DNA of 64,000 nucleotides from Phlyctochytrium arcticum (Eukaryota; Chytridiomycota; Chytridiomycetes; Chytridiales; Chytridiaceae): assembly GCA_025602905.1 (NCBI GenBank), contig JAHLKI010000052.1, forward strand, positions 29,594 to 93,593, written 5' to 3'. The position numbers were made by a program, and so were the translations under genes. The notes under the pieces are model-generated. The model ran no database searches, was not told where the DNA came from, and was given only the letters and a program-made list of their open reading frames with translations. Below are positions 16,517 to 28,421 of the stretch, piece by piece (the first letter of the stretch is position 1; each line of letters opens with the position of its first letter).

Positions 16517-19500
16517 ATGCCCAATTTCTACGTCACCCGGAAAGTCGGTCGCCTGAAGAATCTCATCAACCCAGCCATCCCACCTGCTCAAGCTACCACC
16601 ATCGTTAACCACCTTAAAGCAGCAGCTCGAGATCTATCCGCCGCAGTATTTGACGCCTACAATCTACTAGCGATCCATCACCAACGTCAAGCTGGCCACT
16701 TTTTGGACCAATGTCGCCAGTTGCTGCGCAGCAAATAGCACCAGTTCCTGGAGGTATGTATTTGTCGGGCGTTTTCAAAGACTTTATGAAATCCTCACAC
16801 CTGTTTCTACATTAGGTATTTTGGTACCGCAAAATCTCGCTCTTGAAGGATGCCGCAGCGATCAAACCTTTTTCCGCAACGTCCTCTTGCAATCTATTGG
16901 TCAAAATCCACGTCAAAACAACCCCTTCCTTTCGGCAAGCTACGACAACTTTCTCCGACCCGCAATGACTACCGGATATGTGCCAACTGTCCCGCCTGCC
17001 GCCCCTACAGCACCAGTAGCGGGTGCGCCTCTGGTCTACACGCGACCCGTATACACTCACGGATTCAACCAACTTTTTTCCATCGAGGCACGAAAGATCA
17101 AAAACGCGTTTTGCCGCTTGGTGGTCAGCGGACTACCCAAACACCTGGAACAGACACTACTACATTACTTGGAACACAGCAATACGATAGGGGCCACTCT
17201 GGTTACTCGCAATGAATTAGGTATGCATCGAAATGTTACTAAAAGGAACCCTTCTCATTACTCACGCCCGCTTTTCATATTTACGTAGTTCGCCGAACCA
17301 TCTGTTTACTTGAACCATTGTACCTCTTGTCTTCGGAACTTTTTGGGGTCGGTCAACATTCGGTGAGCGTGGGAAATCCTTTGCTCTTCGCCGGTTTGCT
17401 CGACTTTGCCGACCCGAATGCGCAGCAAAACTATGTGGAATTTTTGCAGTAAGTTCAAATTACTTCTTCTCTTCATTCATCATGATGTATACTTACAAAT
17501 TTGCCCCTGTAGACCGATTGTGGAATTGTGTTTGTGGGCCGCTCAGAACATTGCTTTGGATCACGTACACGACCCGACCATGGCTGTAGCAAATACTTTC
17601 GATGCGATGAGTGGGGAGCTCAGGGGAAGTGGATGGCAGTGGGTCCGACTTATCAAGACATCCAACGCCCGTGCACACTTTCTTCTACCTCTTCTACAGT
17701 ACTTGTCAGAGTGCGCGCACCGCCCCCAACACATTCCCGGCCAGCGTCCCCCACCTCGCACTCTCAAACACGTCAAACTGTCACCGGAAAGGACGAGTCG
17801 CGGACCCGATTATGCCCAATTCGACTTCCGGGCGCTGTGTGAGACATTGGGCCATAGGATGAGAGATAATCCAATTTTTGCATCGGTGCTAGGTCAAGAT
17901 GGACAACAACCACTCTTGCCCGCTATTACCACACAGTGCACAAGACACCCCGCGGCTCGTTTGGATCTCATCGCCCAAATTTTCAACATTGGCAAGGTCA
18001 AGAGCCTGCGACAGATTGTTCCGGGTGCCGCTTGGACCTTCCGCAACCAGGGTATCAGTATGCCATTTGACAAAATGGGCATTCTTACCAATGGCGACAA
18101 TACCATGTTGGGATTCGAAGTTCAACCACCGGCAAATTTTCATCGTGAGTATTAGATATTTTGTTGCTAAACTGAGCGGCATCATTCTAAAATGAGATTT
18201 TGTTTTTTGTTCCCGTCCTTTCATAGGTCGCATTCCCACGATCGAGGAACTGAAGGACCGCGATCATGCAGCCCATGCCGAACATCGAATCGTACAAAAT
18301 CCCGATCAAGCTGGAGGCGCATTACACCAACTCAACCGCCGTCCTATCCTTCCCGCTGCCCGTGTTCTCGTGCTGCCCGGTCCAGCTGTTCCAAGTCCAT
18401 ACGGGCCCACCGCAACCGTACCCCACACGCGGCCTGTTATAGGAATCGACTTTGGTCAAAGATTCCAAGCGGTCGCAGTGCGGGACAACTTGGCATCTCT
18501 GGCAAACGCGACAGGAAATACCCTTCAAACCAACCCTCATCAGCAAGCTCAACTGAGACAACTCCATAAGGACAGAAGACGGGAGGCCATCACCAGAGTT
18601 CGGGGACGTCAATATCGAGAACTGGACAAGTCGGCGTGGTTTGAACGAAAAGACGCTATCCGGAGGTCCCTGGAGACGCAGCGTAAGACAAATATTGGGG
18701 ATAATTTCATATTTATCGCAAACTTATACATTTTTGTTTCACAAAATTGATCGACAACCTCCGAGGCCGCGCTGATGCACTGTGGGGTGCTGGAGTTACC
18801 CAGGCCATCAACTACTTGAGTAATGCCTACGCGCAGCTCGACCAAATTCGCAACCACTTCTTTTCCTCCTTCCACTACCGGGCATCGGTAACAAGATCGT
18901 CTTACCAAGAGCGGGCACTCGACCTCACGGCTCGCTCTCTCCTTTACCCAACCCAACTCAATGCTCGCGGCCAGACACCAGCCAAAGTTCTCGAGCAGAT
19001 CGGCTTCCGCCGGGATCCCAACACCAACCAAATGTTGTCCCGACCAACCCACCGCCAACAAACCCTTCCTCCCATCATCCGCCCTGCTGCACCAGCACCC
19101 ATTGCCCCATCGTCGCCTGTGGATGGGCCAACTTTACCTGGGCCAACTTTACCTGGGCCAGAGGCCAACCCAGTGTCCCAACAAAGTCCTTGGCGCGCTG
19201 TATGGCCGTTCATGGCGTAACCGTTGTTATGATGCCCGAGAAGGGGACCACCGCCGCGGACTCGGCCCGGCTTGTTCTGTATGAGGAGTTGGTAGTCGGA
19301 ATACCAGCGTGGGGAATCCCGGCGGGGACTCGGAAATTGGATGCGGGGGCTACCACTCCACTTCTTCAGGACAAAGTGGTGTGCACCACTCACAGAAAGA
19401 AATACGTTTGGCGGGCAGATCACATTGGAGGACACCGCATCCGGCAGTACTGCGTTGATCTTGATGGGATTCTCCGGCACCCAACATCATCCTGTCCTAA

Positions 19501-19873
19501 CCGCTTCGTCCGTCACAATCAGCCAAATGGACGACTTCGAGTAAGCGTAGGCACCAACAACAACCCACCTTTCCCATCCGTATTTTCCCAAAATCCCTGC
19601 ATCCATGACCGGGACATCAATGCCGCGATGGAGATGGGCCACTCTCTTTGGCACTATTCGACGTTTGGTGGAGCTCGCCTTCCGTGGAATCTGCCCGATC
19701 ACTTCAACTACCCTACTTTACAGAAATGGTACGTTGAATTGTCCTCTGATTCATCATTGTGAAAGAGCCGCTCACTAACCATACGCTTTCCTTCTTTCTT
19801 TTTCCCTCCCCTCTGCACTTCCTTGGTTTCTCACTCACTCCGAACTCCCGAATCTAGGGTTGGCGTAATGTAA
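16517..19873 (+). CDS. Fanzor (eukaryotic TnpB-like RNA-guided nuclease), one frameshift
   Basis: Proposed exons are 16517-16712, 16816-17220, 17289-17448, 17513-18144, 18227-18682, 18766-19728 and 19858-19873, about 942 residues. Fanzor proteins are eukaryotic relatives of transposon TnpB and use an omega-RNA to guide RuvC cleavage of DNA. Seen here: a helical N-terminus, RuvC-I with Asp ~539 (VIGIDFGQRFQAVAV), RuvC-II with Glu ~775 (VTVVMMPEKGTT, cf. the family pattern E-x-x-TS), and RuvC-III with Asp ~900 (CIHDRDINAAMEMG, cf. DRDxNAA). The zinc-ribbon region between II and III has scattered Cys (CTTH, YCV, SCP) rather than clean CxxC pairs. Codons ATG GCG TAA at 19212-19220 stop the frame; reading continues one base back into RuvC-II, so one base is missing or mis-sequenced. 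The first intron (103 nt) is uncertain; a 26-nt plus 62-nt pair is the alternative. The last intron ends TCTAG and leaves stop TAA at 19871. Confidence 0.82.
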
Positions 19874-19901
19874 CCCTAGACGGCAGAATGACTGATTACG
19901 T
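19867..19901. repeat. 35-bp repeat, copy A, overlapping the Fanzor stop codon
   Basis: AATGTAAC then five variable bases, then ACGGCAGAATGACTGATTACGT. A second copy with four differences lies at 21114-21148 in the same orientation. Copy A includes the Fanzor stop codon, so it may mark the element's right end or an RNA-coding region. Confidence 0.6.
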
Positions 19902-20231
19902 ACGTGTGAATTTCACAAGACTGGGGGATGAGACTGGGCATTATGCATAGTGCGGGGTCGCTCAGCAACCTTTCGATTGGGCCGTGGGGTAATGATGTGA
20001 GACTGGGTATAGCTTTTATGTAAAAGTACATGGGAGATGGACGATGACTATGCCTATCCTTCGACCTTCGGTACCTCTCAACCCAACGGAACATGGGAAT
20101 GCGATAGCAGAGAGCCCTCTACACATCACAGAGTCATTGTCCATGCCACATGTACTTTTTATCTTTCAGACAATATCACATCATTGGATGCTCGTTCCGT
20201 TGATGCTCTTGGATGAAATTCTATGGACCGT

Positions 20232-21045
20232 ATGCCATTCTCAATACTTACCGATATGGACTTTGTTGGTAGGCATATGCGGAAGCAGGAGTATCATTCT
20301 ACTTACAGGTTCACGGCAAAAGAGGTGAATTGCAATTTCTGTGCTTACCTTCATCGACACAGTGCCCCGTGACGAAACTAACGAAATCGGCAAACTGAAG
20401 GGGGTGCAAGCTTCTGCTGGACGCTCATGTCGATTGGTTGACGAACGTATAGTCATACATGTCAGTCTTGCTGGCAGCGGTAACGACATCGCTTTTCTGT
20501 AAGTTGCGACGCTTGTGTTCCTCAGCATGGATCCAAGATTGCATATTCAATTCCATAAGAAAGTTTTCACATGCTTTTGAGCTTTCGAAAAGATCATAGG
20601 AGCCTCCGCACTAGCAACAAACATCATAAGTATGCCACCCAGGGAAGGGAATGCAAGTGCCATACCATTTTCTGTAAAGATCCACTGTCAATATACCTTT
20701 ATTATATGGAAAACAAATGAAAATTTTCATTTGCATTCATCCTTTACTGCTTCACGCGGGCTAATGGCAATTGATGAAATCCAGCGTCCCATGATCCATT
20801 TCGGATGATTGTTGTTACAAGAAATGTTGGCATATAAGTAGAGTGGCAACATATCAGCTTGGCAATCGAACGCACCTCCCAAAAAGGCCTGCATGCTTCC
20901 TTGAGTCTCTTGCGCGGTAGCCGAAGCTCTGCGCACACCTGAGTCTTCCGAACTACCGTCACCGTGCGCAGCTTCTAGTGATGCCGATGCTGTGGCCGCT
21001 GCAGCTGCTACGGGCGGCATTGATAGCATTCCGGTCTGCCGCCCT
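20232..21045 (-). pseudogene. Decayed second copy of NF-YC (HAP5), with introns and an inverted exon
   Basis: The minus-strand sequence parallels NF-YC exons 1-4 and their introns. Visible are the Ala-rich start, the QESMQAF-like segment (here QGSMQAF), the LPLARVK-like segment, the MRSWIH/EEHKRR region and the SKADMYD-like segment. The initiator ATG is replaced by AGG (21043-21045). A base insertion shifts the Ala tract, and further indels break the histone fold. Introns are retained, so this is a DNA duplication and not a retrocopy. The final Gln-rich exons are missing. The exon matching NF-YC exon 4 is present in the opposite orientation. It sits between the two 35-bp repeats, just downstream of Fanzor. 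Confidence 0.8.
20346..20400 (+). other. Exon-sized microinversion inside the NF-YC pseudogene
   Basis: The plus strand reads FIDTVPRDETNEIGKLK, homologous to [17 protein letters not shown] of NF-YC exon 4. Flanking pseudogene segments on both sides match the intact gene in the opposite (minus) sense. About 50-55 bp, almost exactly one exon, has flipped in place. Confidence 0.75.
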
Positions 21046-21113
21046 TTGCTCGGTCCAGGCGCTCAAAGTTGAACGTCTATTCATTTTAAATTAAATTTAA
21101 TGTTATCACTCTC

Positions 21114-21148
21114 AATGTAACTCCAAACGGCAGAATGACTGATTACGT
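21114..21148. repeat. 35-bp repeat, copy B
   Basis: Near-identical to 19867-19901 (31 of 35 positions), same orientation, directly 5' of the NF-YC pseudogene. Confidence 0.6.
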
Positions 21149-21638
21149 GATACTGAATATGAAACGCGTCGGCGCGTCTTGCGCTGGTTTTGTGGTGGTC
21201 TTGCACTCAGCCGCAGAGGCTCACTTCGGCTCCTGAGTCGGCTCAAGAAGGAATACAACATTTGCTATGGCGTGGCGGCCAGTCCAGGATCTCTCTGTAG
21301 ACTTAGGACATGACCCCGCACAGGTATCGCGGGGTATCGCTGGGTCACTGGGCAGTCCTCGTGGAGGGTGGAGGTTGGATTTGCTATGTCGAGATCCATG
21401 GGCAATGGGATGAGATTCAATAAAACTCTTGCTCGCCTGGCCATCGTTGCAGCATCCATAATATCATACGAGCAGCAAAACATCTGTATCGAGTTTTTCA
21501 ACGCATAACTGAATAGTACCAAGGTCGACAGAGACCAACCCATCGGCAGTGTGAAAAGGACAATATCACTGCTACTCACCATCTGGATTGTTTACAAAAT
21601 CGAGTTACCCGCCAAATTAGAGACAACCATCTAGTAGA
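21149..21638. other. Intergenic region before the DUF3712-type gene
   Basis: 490 bp. A minus-strand frame at 21265-21582 has no recognisable product. It probably contains the promoter of the downstream gene. Confidence 0.4.
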
Positions 21639-24600
21639 ATGCAGAAAAGCGAGCAAAGGAACTCTCAGCTTTCGCTGAACGACCCGCTGCCCCTATTCCG
21701 TACGGACTCGCTAGCGGACGCATTCATGGCCGGTTCACCGGGTAGAGACGCTAGAGAGCCTCATATTCGGAATGATCTCCCTGCCGATGAATTTCTTGAA
21801 AACTACAAGTACGAAGATCCCTTCGCACCAAATGTCGAGCAGCATCAGACAACTATGGCGGATCCGCACCGACGAGAGCTTTTTGCGCGAGATTCCCAAG
21901 GTCTGAGTAAAGACGCATTACCCCTGAGGGGGATTGAGACACCCGCCAAGTCACAGGCAACCCCTTCTCGTCGCTATCTGAAGGGACGATTCTCCAAATG
22001 TCAATTCATCACGTTGTGCATCTTGATTGGCATGCTGATTTTCAGCATCATATTTCTGCCCCTCTTGTACTTTGTAAGTAGTCTCGCTTTGCACCATCAC
22101 TTACTGCCTACTAACGCTGCACTCAGGTGATTGTACCCGCCATTATTAAAAAAGAGTTTGCTACGCGACCATTGGATTCCGGAGGCAACATAACACCTGT
22201 TATGCAGACGATTGCCCTAAATCGCTTCACTGAGCAAGGATTAGACCTGAAGCTGGGAATACAATTAGTCGGACTGAAACTGTCATCTTCAATTCTTTCT
22301 GGAGGGCTAGAGTCTGGAAGGTTCCAAGTTTCGTCACAGGACAATGCTCAACTTGTCGAAATAGCGTTGTCAGATCCCGTCAGCATTAACGGGAAGGAAG
22401 ACATGAAGTTTGAGCAGGTATGCTGATTCTCTGAAAGTGGCACGGACTTTCCCTCATTAAAGTATTGAACCTTCTAGAATGCCTTTCAAGTTAATTTCCC
22501 CGAGCCTCCAAATACTCAAAAGTTCACCAAATCCTTCTTGTCAATACTTCAACAGCCCCGCCAGCCGAATCAAGCAGGGCCATCAAAGCCCACAACATTT
22601 GTAGTCAGCGGTCGTGCGCGATTCACGTTGATGGGTATCACTTTCAAGGAGATGGACCTGCGGCGGGAGCAAGTGGTAGATTTGGCGGAAATTGCAAACA
22701 TGATAGGTTTGTGAAAAATCTATTCCAAGCTGCAAATCAAAAATTAATCTTGATAAATCTCCAGATGATCGAATGAATGGGGCGACCACCACTGCCCCAA
22801 CCGGAATCGACACTCTCTTTGTACAAAATGCTACATCCCTGTCATTTCAAAATGTGTCTCTCATGGTAGCCCAAAAAGATATTGGAGGCTCCGTTCGGGC
22901 GAACGTCGCAGCGTTGCAATCATTGGATGTCAAAATCGGCAAATTCAACTTCCAGCCGACCCTGTCAGGGCAGCCCTTGGCTCAAGTGTCCATTCAGAAT
23001 ATTGTAGCTGCGCAAGCGTTTGCCATTGATTTTGCGATGGCCCCGGTAGCTATCACGGATGATACTGCAAATCGTATCAAAAGTATAATTTCTGGGAACT
23101 TGGACGACCTGTCCGTGGGAGTATCTGCCATCTCTCTTGTTGACAGCGCCAACAAGCCAGTGGGGTGGTTCAACGCCATTGTAGACAAGCTTGCAGTCGA
23201 AGTCAGTGCTAGTAGATTGCTAGGATCAACCGTCACCGCCGTGAAGACAGCATCGGCCGATGCGGGGAAAAAGTAAGTACGCGAATTATCTGTCTGATTC
23301 GAGCGAAATTGTAACACATTATTTTTAGCAATACTGAGGCCCTGAAAGCGTTCAGCAAGTACGTTAAAATTCAATCTGCAAAGATCGCGGCCGTAGCCAG
23401 CGGAATGGAGGTTACTGCAACTGTTACAACCTCCATACCCTATCCAATCAAAATGGACATTCCCTCCATCGGTCTATCGGTGATGAACAGCAACGCGACT
23501 CAGTTGATGGCCATCACCCTTCCTCCTCTTTCGCTTTCGCAAGGCGAACAATCTGCTGATTATATAGTGGTTGTTACGCTCGATAATGCGGACGATGCCA
23601 GGACAGCAGCCACGGATTTGATTAATCAAGTTATGAAGGGCACTTCCACCAGCGTCCGAGTGGGAAGGTTCCAAATAGGCATGAACCAGTCTGTTGAGCC
23701 GTCGTTGAACAATCTTTTGGGCGTATTTAGCCTGGCTATTCCTCTGGATTCGTTGAATGGTGCTATCAGTCAGCAGGTACCCGCCCTTGCTCCAGGACAG
23801 TTACCATTTAACGCAACCGCAGCATTCTCTTTGGTCAGTACCGGGGTTCAAGGAAATCTGAAGTTGACACCTCCCAGTCTTCCCTTTCCTATCAGTGTCG
23901 ATATGGGACAGGCGAGTGTCAACTTGGATGTGGGGGGAAACGTCTTTTGCAACGCGGTTCTACCCACGCTTCAACTAGCCACGGGAGGAGATGTCAATAT
24001 TGCCCTTGATTTGCGTTTTGCGGTCAAGCCTGACGTTTACCCAAAGCTGGTGACCGACCTTTTGGGTGGACAAGCGGCTTCTGTCAACATTGGCGGATTG
24101 GCTTTCGGACTTCAAGACAAGCCTATGACGCTTCTTTCCGCCTTTCAAATGCCATTCTCATTCAAAATTCCCATTCCCCTTCCTGGGCCGAAGCCTCAAC
24201 TTAACATCATTCCGCCTTCCATTAGTCTGCAGATACCTATACCATTTCCGGTGACAGCCGATGTGGGAACTTTAACCGTTCAAGGACTTTTGGGGGACGC
24301 GAAAGCAGCAACACTCACAGTAAATCAGCTCGCAATTGCGCAAGGCACCAATCCTGTCAAGATTGAGGTTTCCCTCAATTTGCTTGCTGGCATCAAGGGA
24401 CTGTTTGAGTTGATCGGCGGTGGGGGATTGGGCGGAACCGATTTGACAATTGTTGGAAAGCAAGGGGATGTCACCTGGATTTCGCAAAGTTTTGCAGGGC
24501 AGAGGGTCACTATCAATCTGCCGCTTCTCTTGGGTGTTTCCAAACCTGCACGTCGCTCGCTGGCGACCAATGATTGGCAAAACATGATTTCATCGTATAA

Positions 24601-24661
24601 TTGGACGCAAGAATCGCGAAAGTTGTTGGAGCGGACGTACGCACTACCACTTGCAGCATAG
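21639..24661 (+). CDS. DUF3712-type (LEA-2-like) fungal membrane protein
   Basis: Five exons: 21639-22073, 22127-22417, 22478-22706, 22765-23272 and 23329-24661, 931 residues. A hydrophilic N-terminal tail of about 115 residues precedes one membrane segment (FITLCILIGMLIFSIIFLPL). This implies type II topology with a large outside/luminal C-terminal part. That part is built of repeated beta-sandwich-like segments of about 150-200 residues rich in Val, Asn and Pro (for example PFPISVDMGQASVNL; IPFPVTADVGTLTVQG). This architecture is typical of fungal DUF3712/LEA14-like proteins of the cell envelope or vacuole, whose exact role is not established. All introns are 53-60 nt. It converges on ESA1. 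Confidence 0.8.
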
Positions 24662-24843
24662 TGATCTGTTATGTAGCCGCTGATATAGACCGTAGTGTTG
24701 CTTGAAATTGTAGTATATGTACATCTCTGTAAATATTTGAACTTTGATTTTGTACAGGATGGTGGTTTCTAAACCAAAAAATACTGAAAATATTTTACAA
24801 TTGAATGGGGTCATGGTATACGGATGGGAACAGACCAAACTTC

Positions 24844-26824
<1,981 letters not shown>

Positions 26825-28326
26825 TTGGTCCGCCAGGGTCATTATGTCCAAGTCTTATTCCAAGATTGTCCAACCGAGACCAGAGGTGTGATCAGCCAAA
26901 TTGCAACCTTACAAGTGCAATCTCCAGTCGTCGCCTCAATGCAATCGACTCCTGCTGCAGCATGAATGGCAGCATAAGCCGCCCTACTCCGGGTGTGTTG
27001 AAGGTGATTCACAAGTTCTTTCTATCTGTGCAAGGAGCCCGACCTAAATAAACAACCCAGTTCCAGCAAGTTAGACGGGAGTGCTTTGAACTTCGAACAT
27101 TATATGAATGTCTAAGTGATACAATCTTTGGATTGGATCTTGATGGCGATGGGAACGGCGGCGACTTACTGCTGGTTGGCATCATCCTATCGTTCCTCTG
27201 AGGGTTGACCTATACTAACAAACAAACTTACAGTATCAAGACCAACTGAATCGTTTATTGACGGCTGCCGAGATTGAATATGACCTGCAAGATGCACCGG
27301 TTGGCGGTTTCCTTGTAGCAAAAGGACTGGATCATTCAGCAGCCGCATACTCAAGTATTATGCGCGAACATCTCGCCGTTGAGACCGCCAAAGATCAGGT
27401 ATACCTCTGGTATGTGAAAAATGTCAAATGGACGTGCTCATGTTCGACCACAGATTCCTGGGGAGGTGTTCGCAATGCTGGTGGAAGATATTGAGAAGCA
27501 ACTCCGCGCAAAGTGCCAATACCTGTGCCGGAACGTATACGGGTCAAAGTCTGTCAATCATGGTGCGATCACTACTTTGTATGCTTTGCTGTCCGAAAAG
27601 GCTGGCTCATCCCAGTGTTTGTACGTATAAGACGTGAAGCTCAACTCTGCCAAAACTGCCGGTCTCGCTTCAATCGTTACCAATCGACAGAGCCGCATCG
27701 ACAAACGGCGGAAAGAAGCACAAACCCTGCAAATGCAACTGCTTGAAAACCTGTCGCAGTACTATGAGGTTCGTAAAGAAGACATATCTCATCTTCCCGC
27801 GGATCTATTGACAGAGGTTGTGGTCAGCTTTGGGACGCTATGATGGACAATCTTCAAAAGATTATACTACAGGTGAAAAGTAAACTGGAGCCAGAACGCC
27901 ACCAGTCTTTCGCAGAGTACAGTGAGGCGGTCATGAACAATATCCATTTGAAGCTGAGGTACAGAGCTGGATGCAAGTTTTGCACGGAAAAAACAGGTGA
28001 TTTATAGTTTTAAAAGGTGTTTCAAGGCCGAAGCAGCCCTCGCAATGACGCAGGGCGAACAGGGTGAAGACCTTCGACGAATGCGGTATGAAAACTAGCT
28101 ATCCGTATTTCAATCATTCCTAGCGCAAAATTTGACCAGCCATCTTATCAGGGCTTCATTGGACAATGTTTATGCAGATCTGCAAAAGCAAATGCTGCAT
28201 ATTAACGAGAATCTGCGGTCATACGAAGACGTCGGCAAGGAATTCAATGACCTGGTATCAGTATATACAGCGCTCATGCGAGATATAACTTTTGTCGCGG
28301 ACGACATCAAGTATATGTCAAGATGA
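26825..28326 (+). pseudogene. Coiled-coil protein gene, fragmented across many exons or frameshifts
   Basis: Several protein-like helical stretches occur in order: ETRGVISQIATLQVQSP; VRRECFELRTLYECLSD; then after a 51-nt intron YQDQLNRLLTAAEIEYDLQ; EVFAMLVEDIEKQLRAKC; RQSRIDKRRKEAQTLQMQL; LEPERHQSFAEYSEAVMNN; and DNVYADLQKQMLHINENLRS. Typical GT-AG introns join some of these. At 27,841 an in-frame TGA interrupts what should be continuous (FGTL|DNLQK), and the first exon ends in stops. I do not recognise the family; the composition suggests a 350-450-residue helical scaffold protein. It may be a pseudogene or contain sequence errors. Confidence 0.45.
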
Positions 28327-28421
28327 AAGCCAGGCGACTCGGCCTAAATCCACGACCTGATCAAAGTGTCCGATACAAGTAAAAAACACGGAAACAACAG
28401 TCAGGTTCCCCTGGAAGGCTT

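Noticed and set aside
16713..16738. Apparent 26-nt intron in Fanzor exon 1
   Set aside because: GTCGCC...AATAG restores frame, but a single 103-nt intron (16713-16815) does too without needing an abnormally small intron. cDNA would decide.
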